Source: Paenibacillus sp. FSL M7-0420
GTDB lineage: Bacteria; Bacillota; Bacilli; Paenibacillales; Paenibacillaceae
NCBI RefSeq assembly: GCF_038002345.1
Contig: NZ_JBBOCJ010000001.1
Span: 1,922,001 to 1,986,000 of the forward strand
Direction of reading: 5' to 3'
DNA length: 64,000 nt
Each line of letters starts with the position of its first letter. Positions within the stretch are counted from its first letter, which is position 1. Below the pieces are notes generated by a model that saw only the letters and a list, made by a program, of their open reading frames with translations, ran no database searches and was not told the DNA's origin. Made by a program: the position numbers and the translations under genes. Of this stretch, positions 30,741 through 40,023 are shown one piece after another.

Positions 30741-31746
30741 ATGCGAACGTGTGTGCTTTTTGTTATATTGAATTCCACTAAAATGGAATATACTCACAAG
30801 AAACAGGCAGGATATAACAGGAGGCGACTAAAATACCCTTACCACATGATGAGGCTTTTAAGAAGCTGCTGGAGACGTTTTTTCAGGAATTTATTGAGTT
30901 GTTTTTTCCTGAGCTTGATTCCATGCTGGACTATAGTGAAACCCGGTTCCTCATGCAGGAATTGCTGGTGGATATTGTTGGCGAGGAAGCGCGGGAGCTG
31001 GATCTGCTGCTAGAAATCCGTTACAGAGGGTTGGACGGTTATATTCTGATACACCTGGAGCCGCAGTCGTATAGAGATACACGGTTCCATGAACGGATGT
31101 TTATTTACTTCAGCCGTCTGTTTGAACGCTACCGTAAAGAGCATAAGTTGATTATTCCGATTGCCATCTTCACTTCAGATGAGATCAGGGAAGAGCAGGA
31201 CACCTTGGAGATGGTTATTCCTGAGCATCAGATCCTGCGCTTTCAGTTTCTCAAGGTAGAATTGCGTAAGCAGAACTGGCGAAGATTTATTGATTCAGAC
31301 AATGCAGTGGCTGCTGCGTTACTGGCCAAGATGGGGTATACTACAAGAGAAGCGAGAGATGTGCGCCGGGAGTTCCTGCGCATGTTCATGAAGCTGAAGA
31401 CACGACTGGATCAAGGTCGGCTGGCGCTTGTGATGTCAGTGGCAGATTTATATTTCAAGCCGGACCGGGCCCAGGATGAAGAGATTATAAAAGAATTAAT
31501 GATACAATATCCGGAGGAGGGTGAAGCGATTATGGAACTCATGCCAGCCTGGAAGCGTTGGGGATATGAAGAAGGTATAGCTGAAGGAATAGAACAAGGA
31601 ATAGAACAAGGCATAGAAAAGGGCCAAGCCGAGATTATCCGTAAGTTACTGCTTCATGGATTTACCCCGGAAGAGGTGTCCAAAGCTGTGGAGTTACCGG
31701 TGGACGAGATTAAGAAGCTGGTGTAAGCAGGGCTGCTTCAAATAAC
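30741..31746 (+). repeat. Long direct repeat, copy 1 (Rpn nuclease gene and its promoter region)
   Basis: About 1 kb that recurs at 40024-41053 in the same orientation, with mostly scattered, often silent base changes. The shared segment starts about 90 bases before the Rpn gene and stops about 20 bases after it. The upstream part has an inverted repeat, ATTCCA/TGGAAT (30772-30789). Confidence 0.9.
30833..31726 (+). CDS. Rpn-family PD-(D/E)XK nuclease, copy 1, probable ATA start
   Basis: The protein has 297 residues if begun at ATA 30833, which lies 8 bases after AGGAGG; an in-frame TAA is just upstream. No ATG, GTG or TTG fits: the first usual codon, TTG 30899, would remove LPHDEAFKKLLETFFQEFIE, the conserved first helix of Rpn proteins. 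The catalytic-type ELDLLLEIRYRG and YILIHLEPQS (D/E-x-K-like and Q) follow. The C-terminus has GIEQG repeats (EGIAEGIEQGIEQGIEKGQAE) and ends in a helix-turn-helix-like LLHGFTPEEVSKAVELPVDEIKKL. Rpn proteins are DNA endonucleases linked to recombination and phage defence. A near-identical copy is at 40116. Confidence 0.78.
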   Translation: MPLPHDEAFKKLLETFFQEFIELFFPELDSMLDYSETRFLMQELLVDIVGEEARELDLLLEIRYRGLDGYILIHLEPQSYRDTRFHERMFIYFSRLFERYRKEHKLIIPIAIFTSDEIREEQDTLEMVIPEHQILRFQFLKVELRKQNWRRFIDSDNAVAAALLAKMGYTTREARDVRREFLRMFMKLKTRLDQGRLALVMSVADLYFKPDRAQDEEIIKELMIQYPEEGEAIMELMPAWKRWGYEEGIAEGIEQGIEQGIEKGQAEIIRKLLLHGFTPEEVSKAVELPVDEIKKLV

Positions 31747-31772
31747 GGAATAATATGCTAAGAGAGCTGCAA

Positions 31773-31811
31773 AAAACGCCTCCAGACCCAAGTAAGGGCC
31801 GGAGGCGTTTT
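31773..31811 (+). terminator. Terminator after Rpn copy 1
   Basis: AAAACGCCTCC (31773-31783) pairs perfectly with GGAGGCGTTTT (31801-31811). Confidence 0.75.
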
Positions 31812-31962
31812 AAATATGAACTCTTTTGGTATGTTTTCATGGGTTTTTCTGAAATAATCATTAATAACTAGAATATCAAAGGAAATGATAGCATGACCTT
31901 GTTGGGGGAGTGTACAAGGGCCTAGAGGTATTCGTATGTAAAATTATGTATATTTTTGAGTG

Positions 31963-31991
31963 TTGAGGAAAGCGAAGTTTAGGCTTACACT
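31963..31991 (+). promoter_or_regulatory. Candidate promoter of the thl-adc-ctfAB operon
   Basis: TTGAGG (31963-31968), 17 bases, then TACACT (31986-31991). The stretch 31812-32165 is otherwise AT-rich and holds no gene I can support. Confidence 0.4.
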
Positions 31992-32032
31992 GAATATGTA
32001 AATAAATACCAAATATTCAGATGGAGGAAGGC

Positions 32033-32087
32033 GATCAAGGCGGCATAGCAGATCAAGCTAATCAAGCTGATTAAGCCGATCTAAGCC
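32033..32087 (+). repeat. Tandem 9-base repeats in the leader of thl
   Basis: GATCAAGGC (32033), then four contiguous units GATCAAGCT, AATCAAGCT, GATTAAGCC and GATCTAAGCC (32051-32087). They sit between the candidate promoter and thl, where they could be a protein-binding site or simple slippage. Confidence 0.55.
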
Positions 32088-32165
32088 GTAACGCATACTC
32101 TCTCATACATCGTGATCATACCCGCACGTAAGTCCCAATACCATCAGAAAGGAATGTGAGATTTT

Positions 32166-33350
32166 GTGAACAGAGTTGCATTGGTAAGTCCTTTACGGAC
32201 TGCAGTTGGTTCATTTAACAACGGACTTTCGACACTTAGTGCTACAGAATTAGGAGCAAATGTGATGACGGCCTGTCTTCAGCAAAGTCATGTAGAGCCT
32301 GCGCTAGTGGAGCAGATTTATTTGGGCAATGTTCTACAGGCGGGTGAGGGTCAGAATCCTGCCAGACAGGCGGCACTGCAAGCCGGTATCCCGATTGAAG
32401 TGCCTGCAACAACCATTAACACCGTTTGTGGTTCAGGGCTTCATGCCGTCGCTTTAGCTTACAACTCTATTCGGGCTGAACAAGGGAGTGTCCTTCTGGC
32501 CGGGGGGATGGAGAGTATGTCGAACGCCCCATATGTGCTGAGGAATGCAAGAAACGGCTACAAGCTTGGGAACAGCGAGCTGATTGATACCGTGGTAGCT
32601 GACGGCCTGACCTGTCCTATTAATAAATATCATATGGGCATTACTGCCGAGAATATTGCCGAGAAATATCATATTTCACGACTGGAGCAGGATGAATTTG
32701 CCTATGACAGCCAGATCAAGGCCGCCGAAGCTAAACGGAACCAGGTTTTTGCAGAGCAGATTGTGCCCGTGATGACTAAAATCAAAAAAGAGACAGTCTG
32801 GTTTGCGGAGGACGAGCATGTAAGAGGAGAGGTCAGCAAAGAGAAGCTTGCTCATCTTAAGCCTGCTTTTAAAGAAAACGGGTCGGTTACTGCCGGAAAT
32901 GCCTCGGGGATCAATGATGGAGCGGCGGCTGTGCTGGTCATGTCGGAAGATAAATGCAAGGCGCTTGAGGTAGAGCCTTTAGCCTATATTAAGGGTTATT
33001 CACTGGTTGGCGTAGATCCTGCCTACATGGGAATGGGTCCGGTAAGAGCTATTAAGTCGCTGCTTAAGAACCAGGATATCCCTCTAGAAGCTATCGATCT
33101 GTTCGAGATTAATGAAGCCTTCGCGGCACAGGCCATAGCGGTATTGCATGAGCTGGAGATTAACCCGGAGAAGGTGAATGTCAATGGCGGCGCGATTGCG
33201 ATTGGACATCCTGTCGGGGCAAGCGGAGCCAGGGTACTTGTTACGCTGGTCCATGAAATGGTCCGAAGCTCTAAGCATTACGGTATAGCCAGCTTGTGCA
33301 TCGGAACGGGGATGGGCATTGCCATGCTGGTTGAGAACGCACACTATTAA
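32166..33350 (+). CDS. thl: Acetyl-CoA C-acetyltransferase (thiolase)
   Basis: Joins two acetyl-CoA to acetoacetyl-CoA. The protein has 394 residues, the normal length. The acylated cysteine is Cys88 (NTVCGSGLHAV). NEAFAAQ, GHPVGASGAR (catalytic His) and a C-terminal CIGTGMG with the second cysteine follow; CIGTGMG replaces the usual CxGGGxG. The GTG start has AAAGGAATGTGAG before it. First of four genes that together could make acetone. Confidence 0.93.
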   Translation: MNRVALVSPLRTAVGSFNNGLSTLSATELGANVMTACLQQSHVEPALVEQIYLGNVLQAGEGQNPARQAALQAGIPIEVPATTINTVCGSGLHAVALAYNSIRAEQGSVLLAGGMESMSNAPYVLRNARNGYKLGNSELIDTVVADGLTCPINKYHMGITAENIAEKYHISRLEQDEFAYDSQIKAAEAKRNQVFAEQIVPVMTKIKKETVWFAEDEHVRGEVSKEKLAHLKPAFKENGSVTAGNASGINDGAAAVLVMSEDKCKALEVEPLAYIKGYSLVGVDPAYMGMGPVRAIKSLLKNQDIPLEAIDLFEINEAFAAQAIAVLHELEINPEKVNVNGGAIAIGHPVGASGARVLVTLVHEMVRSSKHYGIASLCIGTGMGIAMLVENAHY

Positions 33351-33384
33351 CACAACGCTGACAGAAAGGGAGTTTAAGATCATT

Positions 33385-34128
33385 ATGAATGCAAAAGAGG
33401 TTCTAGCGCTGCAATCCATGCCTGCGGCCAGTCCGGGTTACGGACGTCCGCCTTACCGCTTCATCAACCGTGAATTTATGGTCATCACTTATGAATCTGA
33501 CCCTGCTGCGATCAGACAGGCGGTCCCGGAACCCTTACAGCCGGATGGAAGCAATACCGTGTCTTATGAATGGATCAAGATGCCCGATTCGTCGGGCCTG
33601 GGAAGTTATGAGGAGAGCGGGATCGTGATTCCGTGTACCTTTCAGGGGGAGCCGTGCAATTTTGTAGCCCAGATGTATCTGGATAATGCGCCTGCCATTC
33701 TGGGGGGACGGGAAATCTGGGGGTTCCCCAAAAAGTGGGCCTCTCCCCGCCTGACCGTTGCAGGCACAGAGACGCTGACCGGTACGCTGCATTATAACGA
33801 TGTCCTGGTAGCCGTGGGAACCATGCTTTACAAGCATAATGTGATGGATACAGAGGACACTGCTAGAGCTATCGCCAAAACCCAAGTGAATCTGAAGCTG
33901 ATTCCCGATGTGGATGGGACCCCTAAGATTGCGCAGCTGGTTGCCTACACTCTTGAAGATGTTCATGTGAAAGGCGCCTGGACCGGGCCAGCCCGCTTAA
34001 GCCTGATTCCCCATGTGAATGCCCCTGTGGCCGATTTGCCGGTGAAGACGTACCTCGGGGGAAAGCATTTCATTGCCGATCTAACGCTGCCTTATGGCAA
34101 AGTCATTCATGACTATATCATCCAGTAG
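33385..34128 (+). CDS. adc: Acetoacetate decarboxylase
   Basis: Turns acetoacetate into acetone and CO2 through a Schiff base. The protein has 247 residues, close to clostridial Adc. The lysine pair is Lys116-Lys117 in GFPKKWASP, matching the clostridial PKK site; the first is the Schiff-base lysine and the second lowers its pKa. MYLDNAPAILGGRE is also conserved. I start at ATG 33385, behind AAAGGGAG; a frame beginning at 33319 would overlap thl. 34 bases after thl. Confidence 0.93.
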   Translation: MNAKEVLALQSMPAASPGYGRPPYRFINREFMVITYESDPAAIRQAVPEPLQPDGSNTVSYEWIKMPDSSGLGSYEESGIVIPCTFQGEPCNFVAQMYLDNAPAILGGREIWGFPKKWASPRLTVAGTETLTGTLHYNDVLVAVGTMLYKHNVMDTEDTARAIAKTQVNLKLIPDVDGTPKIAQLVAYTLEDVHVKGAWTGPARLSLIPHVNAPVADLPVKTYLGGKHFIADLTLPYGKVIHDYIIQ

Positions 34129-34167
34129 CCAGCTTTTCTCCAATAATAAACAAGGAGCCTGAAATCT

Positions 34168-34836
34168 ATGATAAACAAATTAATCTCCGCCGAAGACGTC
34201 GTGAAGAGGGTGAAGGATGGAGATACCGTGATGGTCGGCGGTTTTCTGGCTGGAGGCCACCCCGAAGAGCTGGTGCGTGCGCTTGTCGAGACGCAGTCAG
34301 CCGGTCAGCTCACGCTTATTTCCAATGATACGGGCACCCCGGAATTATCTATCTATAAGCTGGTCAAAAGCGGCCGGGTCAAGCGGATCTATGCTTCTTA
34401 CATCGGTGCAAACCCGGAAACCGGAAGACTGCTGATGACCAGAGAAGCTGAGGTGAACCTCTATCCGCAAGGCACATTAGCTGAGAAAATCCGGGCCGGT
34501 GGAGCGGGGCTGGGCGGTGTGTTAACCCCTGTAGGAGTAGGAACGATTGTAGAGGAGGGCAAAAGGAAGCTTGATATCGACGGAAAAGAATATCTGTTAG
34601 AGCTGCCTCTCCATGCAAATGTGGCGCTGATCCGGGCCCATAAGGCGGACGAGGCGGGGAATCTGGTGATCGACGGCTCTTCCCGGAACTTTAATTTCGT
34701 CATGGCGATGGCGGCGAATTATGTAATCGCTGAGGTAGATGACTATGTGAAGCTCGGGGAGATTGATCCCAATCATGTCAACGTCCCGGGAATTTTGATC
34801 GATGCCATTGTAAAGGGGGGGAATACGCATGAATAA
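34168..34836 (+). CDS. ctfA: Acetoacetyl-CoA:acyl-CoA transferase subunit A
   Basis: The protein has 222 residues, begins MINKLISAEDVVKRVKDGDTVMVGGFLAGGHPEELVRAL and has GGVLTPVGVGT and DEAGNLVIDGSSRNFN, the alpha-subunit pattern of family I CoA transferases (CtfA, AtoD, ScoA). Moves CoA from acetoacetyl-CoA to an acid such as acetate or butyrate, freeing acetoacetate for Adc. AAGGAGCCTG before the ATG; overlaps ctfB by 8 bases. Confidence 0.9.
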   Translation: MINKLISAEDVVKRVKDGDTVMVGGFLAGGHPEELVRALVETQSAGQLTLISNDTGTPELSIYKLVKSGRVKRIYASYIGANPETGRLLMTREAEVNLYPQGTLAEKIRAGGAGLGGVLTPVGVGTIVEEGKRKLDIDGKEYLLELPLHANVALIRAHKADEAGNLVIDGSSRNFNFVMAMAANYVIAEVDDYVKLGEIDPNHVNVPGILIDAIVKGGNTHE

Positions 34837-35485
34837 CCGGGAATTCATTGTGAGAAGAATCGCCCAGGAGTTCAAGGACGGCGATGTGGTGAATCTGGGG
34901 ATTGGTATGCCGACCCTGGCGGTAGACTATATTCCTGATCATGTCCAGATTATGCTACAGGCGGAGAACGGAATACTCGGAGTAGGCCCCAAGGCGGCGA
35001 AGTCAGAGGAAAACATCGACTGTATCGATTCTGGCGGGAGCTTCGTGACCACGATGGCCGGAGCCTGCTATTTTGACAGTGCGGTCTCCTTCTCGATCAT
35101 CCGTGGCGGGCATGTGGACATCACCGTGCTGGGCGCGCTTGAAGTCGATGAGCAGGGCAATCTGGCCAGCTGGATGATTCCGGGGAAAAAGGTGCCGGGC
35201 ATGGGCGGAGCCATGGATCTGGTGGTCGGGGCTAAGCGGGTCATTATCGCCATGGATCATGTGAGCAAGGACGGGCAGCCGAAAATAGTGAAAGACTGCA
35301 AGCTCCCCCTGACGGCGGTACATGTCGTAAATACGATTGTCACTGAAATGGCGGTCATCGAGGTGATCCCGGGCCAGGGGCTGATGCTGATGGAAATCGC
35401 ACCGGGTCTGACGGTGGAAGAGGTTCAGCAGGCAACGGGGGCCGAGCTATGGATCTCCCCGGACCTTAAGGCGATTGCTGTCTAA
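34829..35485 (+). CDS. ctfB: Acetoacetyl-CoA:acyl-CoA transferase subunit B
   Basis: The protein has 218 residues, the beta subunit of a family I CoA transferase. The catalytic glutamate is Glu46 in AENGILGVGP, which forms the glutamyl-CoA thioester; GGHVDITVLGALEVDEQGNLASW and KVPGMGGAMDLV are typical. Start inside the end of ctfA, behind AAGGGGGG. Last gene of the operon. I see no clear terminator in the 98 bases before the next gene. Confidence 0.92.
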   Translation: MNNREFIVRRIAQEFKDGDVVNLGIGMPTLAVDYIPDHVQIMLQAENGILGVGPKAAKSEENIDCIDSGGSFVTTMAGACYFDSAVSFSIIRGGHVDITVLGALEVDEQGNLASWMIPGKKVPGMGGAMDLVVGAKRVIIAMDHVSKDGQPKIVKDCKLPLTAVHVVNTIVTEMAVIEVIPGQGLMLMEIAPGLTVEEVQQATGAELWISPDLKAIAV

Positions 35486-35583
35486 TACAATAAAATTTAA
35501 TATGCTTACATTGCGATGATTCTACGAACATATTACGCCGTTATGCTGTCTACTAGAACAGACAACAAGGAGCGTGAAAGTTC

Positions 35584-38500
35584 GTGAGTAATCATCCATT
35601 TGTAAAGAGAGTCTTGAGCGGAATTCTGGCAGTAACAGTTCTGCTTCCGCTCATGCCACCCTCTCTATCCCAGTCACCCACCGTCTATGGAGAAGCAGGG
35701 GAACCTAGCGGGGTCGTGAAGGTAGAGGATTTTGAACAGGTACGCTTAGCGGATCTAACCTTTGACAGTGCCCGCATTCATAGCGGCAGTATGGCGCTTG
35801 AGACGAATCCGAAATACGTACATAGCGGAGCGAAGTCCCTGCGGATTGATTATGACTTCATTGGCATCACCGATAACCCCTCTCAGGTTGCCGTGGGTCC
35901 GGCGACTCAGCTCCCCTTGACAGACCGAACCCCTAAAAGAATCGGGATGTGGGTATATGCCAATCAGGAAGGCCATGGCCTGACCTCCAAGTTCTATGTG
36001 TCTTCCAACGGTAAATCCAAAACGTATGAAATCCGGAGTGAAGAGACCGGGATCGACTGGAGCGGCTGGAAGTATGTGGAGGCTGAAATAGGGTCAGATC
36101 TGACCATGCCGGGTACACTGGCCTTCTACTTCCAGATGAAAGAAAGACAAATGAGCAAAAAGAATAAAGGCTCGATCTGGATTGATGACGTCAGGCTGAT
36201 CTATGATGAGCCGGTTAATGAAGATATGGATGTACCTGTGCTGACTCCAGCGGCACCGGCTTCGAATCAAACCTTGAGCTCTCCTGTCTCTGACATTATT
36301 CTGTCAGCGGAGGATGCCCAGTCGGGCATTGATCCGGATTCCATCCGGTTAACGGTGGATGGTCAGCCTGCGGCACCGTCAACTTATGTCTATGATCTGA
36401 ATCATAAGCAGATTACCTATCACCCGGCGCTTCCGCTGGCTGGAGGTTATCATCAAGTGCTGGCAAAAGTGAAGGATAGGGCCGGCAATCCGGCAGCGGC
36501 AGAATATGCTTTTCAGATTGAGCATGGAGCCAGATTTACCTTGGAAGCCCCGGAGGAGGCTGTCAGTAATGAGACCTACCGGCTGCAGCTGAAGGCGACG
36601 GACGTAGGCGAAGCCAAGAGCTTCCATGCCAGAATCAAGTTCGATCCAGAGACATTGCAGGCCAATGTGATTACTGCACGCTCCGGCTTGAGCCAGGTAG
36701 AGACCCAACTTGATAATACAGGCGGCTATGTTGAAGTCAGTGCCGAGGGATTGCAAGGGGATCAGGCGGATGCGCTGGCAAGTATTGATTTTGAGGTGAA
36801 CCGGTCTGCGAAAATGGAGCGCGGCGAGACAGCTAAGCATATAGAGATGGTGGAGGGCGGATTCGGGTATGAAAGCGGGACGCCAGTTCCTTCCTTAGCC
36901 TCCCCGCTTAGGTATAAGATCGGGTTTCCTTACAAGCTCAGCATCAAGGGATCAGGCCTGCACACTCAAAGTATCATCACGGTTACCTCTCGCGCAGGAG
37001 CGCCGGTTGAAGGAGCCGGGATTGATTTTACCGATACCAGCGGTCCTCAGACTTATGTGCGTGTAACCGCCGACGGGTCCAAAGTATATGCCAAAGCCGA
37101 TCCATCGTCCGCAGTGTTGCTTGCTGTAGAGAAGAACGCGCGAATGTTCGCTACCGCAGGCAGTGCCAGCGGATTCATCAAGGTGTATTTGCCGGATGGC
37201 AGTAAGGCAGGGTACATCTCATCCGCAGATGTGGAGCAGAGTGATCTTAGCAAAGGAATGGGCTTGACGGATGCCAAGGGAGAGATTCATACGACCCTGA
37301 CTAACCTTGCCATTGGCACCTGGAGCGTGCAGGCTGTCAAGGATGGCGGTACCAGTGAGAGTATCCGTATGAATGTTGTAGCTCCGTTTGGCGGGGCAGA
37401 TCCGCAATATGTGCAGACCTTTGTGACCGAAGATATGAAGACGATGATGAGTGTAGGGTGGCAGAGCGCGCCAAGTGTTCAAGAAGCTTACATCCAGTAT
37501 ATGAAAGATAGTGATTGGGTGGATAGTGATCTGACGAATGCTCCGGCAAAAGCAGCTATGCAGCGTGCACTCTCCGAGGTGGAGGTTATTCCTGAGGTGG
37601 CAGGCGGACCTATGGGCGAAATCAAGCTTCATAACGCATTAGTCACGGGTCTTGAGCCAGGTACGGGCTATCATTACAGAGTTGGCTACGAAGGCCATTG
37701 GAGCGATTGGTCCAATTATAAGACGGTGGAGGCTGCGCCGGACAAGCCCGTTTCTTTTGTATTTGTAACCGATTCGCATACCAAAGGGGATAACGGGCTG
37801 GAGACCTATCAACAATTGATCAAGAATGCGCTCACTAATTATCCCGGTACCCAGTTCGTTATGCATGGCGGTGATATGGTCGATGATGGGGCGGTTTTGA
37901 ATGAATGGAACCAATTCTGGCAAGCCTCGTCGGTCTATTCCTCCTCGATTCCTTCAGCGTATGCCATGGGGAATCATGATGTAAAAGGGGGAGGGAAGTA
38001 CATTTTCGCCAAAGGCCTGGGACTTCCTGTTAATGGGCCTGAGATTCAGAAGGAATATGCCTATTCGTTCGATTCAGGAGAGGTGCATTTCGTGGTGCTG
38101 AACTCTGAAGCAGACGAAGTCACGATGGGCAAGCAAGCGGAGTGGCTTCGGCAGGATCTTCAAGCCAGCAATAAAAAATGGAAGATTGTCATGTTCCACA
38201 AACCTGCTTATCATACCGAAGATGGACGCGGCAATCTGATTGAATACACTCAGACTTATTTTGCCCCTATTCTCGAAGAATTGAAGGTAGATCTGGTGCT
38301 GGAAGGCCATGACCATGTATATGCGCGCACCTATCCGATGAGCAAAGGCAAGCCACTGCCAAGCGGAGAGCAAGGAACAGTCTATCTGGACGGCGGGGCG
38401 TCGGGCTGGAAGTTCTACGATGGAAGCAAATACGAGTATATTGATTTCATGTTTGACGAGGATGTTCCCGTCTATTCTGCCATTCAGGTAAGCCATGATA

Positions 38501-39909
38501 AGATCATCATCCAAGCCCGCACTACGCAGAGCGCCGAATTAATTGACAACTATACGATTATGAAAAAGGATGAGCGGACAGTGACTTCCGTGGCCGTAGC
38601 CCCGGCCGAATTGAAGCTGAATGTCGGCGACACGCACGCGACGGTGCTTACGGCTACCTATAGCGATAACTCCACTGCCGATGTCACGAATCAAGCGGTA
38701 TGGACATCTTCTAATGAGCGGGCAGCTACGGTAGACGCCCAGGGTATCATTCATGCCGTTGAAGTGGGAGAAGCTACCATCCAGGCGAACTACGGTAACA
38801 TGCCGCCGGTGAAGCTATCGGTAACGGTTCAGACAGAAGGTACGGTGCCTAAGCTGCTGAAGCTGACCGCCGAGCCTGGCACACACACCTTACAGGTGAA
38901 CAAGCAAGCGGCTTCCGTGATTACAGCGGTATATGACAATGGAGCAAATATAGTGGTTACGGATCAGGCTCGTTGGACAACTTCAGATCCTGCGGTCGCC
39001 TCGGTGTCGGACAAGGGGATCATTACGGGTATTGCAGCGGGGGACGGGGTAACGATTACTGCTTCCTTCGGCGGCTTAACCATTGCGATTCCCATCGTGG
39101 TTGAGGGCGGAACGGTACCGGTGGCAACGCCGACGCCGACACCAACGCCAACGCCACAATCGGGAGGAACACCGGCAGCAACGCCAACACCAAAGCCGGC
39201 GGTAACACCGACAGCAACACCGTCACCAACAGCAACGTCGACACCGGCACCGGCACCAACACCAGCTATAACTGCCGGTCCCGCAAAGCCAACGGTAACC
39301 AGGCCTGTCCTGAAAGACACCTTGGACTTAGATGTGCTTAAATCTATCGTTGCAAAAGGCCGGACGGCTGCAGTTGTCAAGTTCCAGGATGTACCTGCCG
39401 TTCTGTGGAGTGCATCGTTCATTGAACGTGCAGCCCGGATGGGGATCATAACGGGTTATGCGGATGGTTCATTCCATCCTGCGGCCAAAGTCACACGCGC
39501 TGAGTTTGCTGCCATGCTTGCAAAAGCTTTTGGCCTGACGGGCTCGCAAGGGGCCGGATTCTCCGATACACAGGGGCATTGGGCTTCGGAGGCACTTGCG
39601 GCGCTTAAAGAGCATGGTGTGATCCAGGGTTACGCCGATGGTTCATTCCGCCCCAAACAGCAGGTCACCCGTGCGGAAGCTGTAGCTATGCTGGCGCGTC
39701 TTACGAACTATGTTCCCGGTGCACCGGCGCCATTCTCTGACCTCACAGCAAGCTGGGCTGCGGAGCCGATCAATGCCTTCGCTAATGCGGGGATTATCTC
39801 AGGGAAAGGCAACGGAGCCTTTAAACCGGAGGAATCTGCTTCCCGCGCTGAAGCCGTAGTGATGATCATCCGGCTCATGGATAAGCTTGTTGAACCGGGT
39901 GAGGAGTAG
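35584..39909 (+). CDS. Large SLH-anchored surface metallophosphoesterase
   Basis: The protein has 1441 residues. In order: signal peptide (1 to about 36); a beta-sandwich carbohydrate-binding-like region (about 45-210); an Ig-like block; a cohesin-like domain (about 314-425); a bacterial SH3-like segment (about 499-552); a purple-acid-phosphatase-type fibronectin domain (about 605-718); a metallophosphoesterase domain (about 720-950) with VTDSHTKGD, HGGDMVDDG, GNHD, MFHKPAYH and GHDHVYARTYP; two BIG2 domains (about 999-1173); a Thr/Pro-rich linker (about 1176-1235); and three SLH domains (about 1261-1440) that hold it to wall polymer. It probably hydrolyses phosphate esters outside the cell. 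GTG start with CAAGGAG. The first SLH is less typical than the other two. Confidence 0.88.
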   Translation: MSNHPFVKRVLSGILAVTVLLPLMPPSLSQSPTVYGEAGEPSGVVKVEDFEQVRLADLTFDSARIHSGSMALETNPKYVHSGAKSLRIDYDFIGITDNPSQVAVGPATQLPLTDRTPKRIGMWVYANQEGHGLTSKFYVSSNGKSKTYEIRSEETGIDWSGWKYVEAEIGSDLTMPGTLAFYFQMKERQMSKKNKGSIWIDDVRLIYDEPVNEDMDVPVLTPAAPASNQTLSSPVSDIILSAEDAQSGIDPDSIRLTVDGQPAAPSTYVYDLNHKQITYHPALPLAGGYHQVLAKVKDRAGNPAAAEYAFQIEHGARFTLEAPEEAVSNETYRLQLKATDVGEAKSFHARIKFDPETLQANVITARSGLSQVETQLDNTGGYVEVSAEGLQGDQADALASIDFEVNRSAKMERGETAKHIEMVEGGFGYESGTPVPSLASPLRYKIGFPYKLSIKGSGLHTQSIITVTSRAGAPVEGAGIDFTDTSGPQTYVRVTADGSKVYAKADPSSAVLLAVEKNARMFATAGSASGFIKVYLPDGSKAGYISSADVEQSDLSKGMGLTDAKGEIHTTLTNLAIGTWSVQAVKDGGTSESIRMNVVAPFGGADPQYVQTFVTEDMKTMMSVGWQSAPSVQEAYIQYMKDSDWVDSDLTNAPAKAAMQRALSEVEVIPEVAGGPMGEIKLHNALVTGLEPGTGYHYRVGYEGHWSDWSNYKTVEAAPDKPVSFVFVTDSHTKGDNGLETYQQLIKNALTNYPGTQFVMHGGDMVDDGAVLNEWNQFWQASSVYSSSIPSAYAMGNHDVKGGGKYIFAKGLGLPVNGPEIQKEYAYSFDSGEVHFVVLNSEADEVTMGKQAEWLRQDLQASNKKWKIVMFHKPAYHTEDGRGNLIEYTQTYFAPILEELKVDLVLEGHDHVYARTYPMSKGKPLPSGEQGTVYLDGGASGWKFYDGSKYEYIDFMFDEDVPVYSAIQVSHDKIIIQARTTQSAELIDNYTIMKKDERTVTSVAVAPAELKLNVGDTHATVLTATYSDNSTADVTNQAVWTSSNERAATVDAQGIIHAVEVGEATIQANYGNMPPVKLSVTVQTEGTVPKLLKLTAEPGTHTLQVNKQAASVITAVYDNGANIVVTDQARWTTSDPAVASVSDKGIITGIAAGDGVTITASFGGLTIAIPIVVEGGTVPVATPTPTPTPTPQSGGTPAATPTPKPAVTPTATPSPTATSTPAPAPTPAITAGPAKPTVTRPVLKDTLDLDVLKSIVAKGRTAAVVKFQDVPAVLWSASFIERAARMGIITGYADGSFHPAAKVTRAEFAAMLAKAFGLTGSQGAGFSDTQGHWASEALAALKEHGVIQGYADGSFRPKQQVTRAEAVAMLARLTNYVPGAPAPFSDLTASWAAEPINAFANAGIISGKGNGAFKPEESASRAEAVVMIIRLMDKLVEPGEE

Positions 39910-39947
39910 GATAAGTAGACAAAGCTAAAGCTGCTGAGCAGACAAGG

Positions 39948-39981
39948 GCAGCCCCATTTAATCGGGGCTGCTATTTTTTTT
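39948..39981 (+). terminator. Terminator after the SLH phosphoesterase
   Basis: GCAGCCCC (39948-39955) pairs with GGGGCTGC (39964-39971), then a run of T to 39981. Confidence 0.85.
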
Positions 39982-40023
39982 AGCAAGGTAAAGCGGAGGG
40001 TAAGGCAGTTGTCTACGACTAAA

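Noticed and set aside
38964..39449. 161-codon minus-strand frame rich in Gly/Val/Ala
   Set aside because: It is an artefact of the Thr/Pro-coding repeat in the SLH phosphoesterase read backwards.
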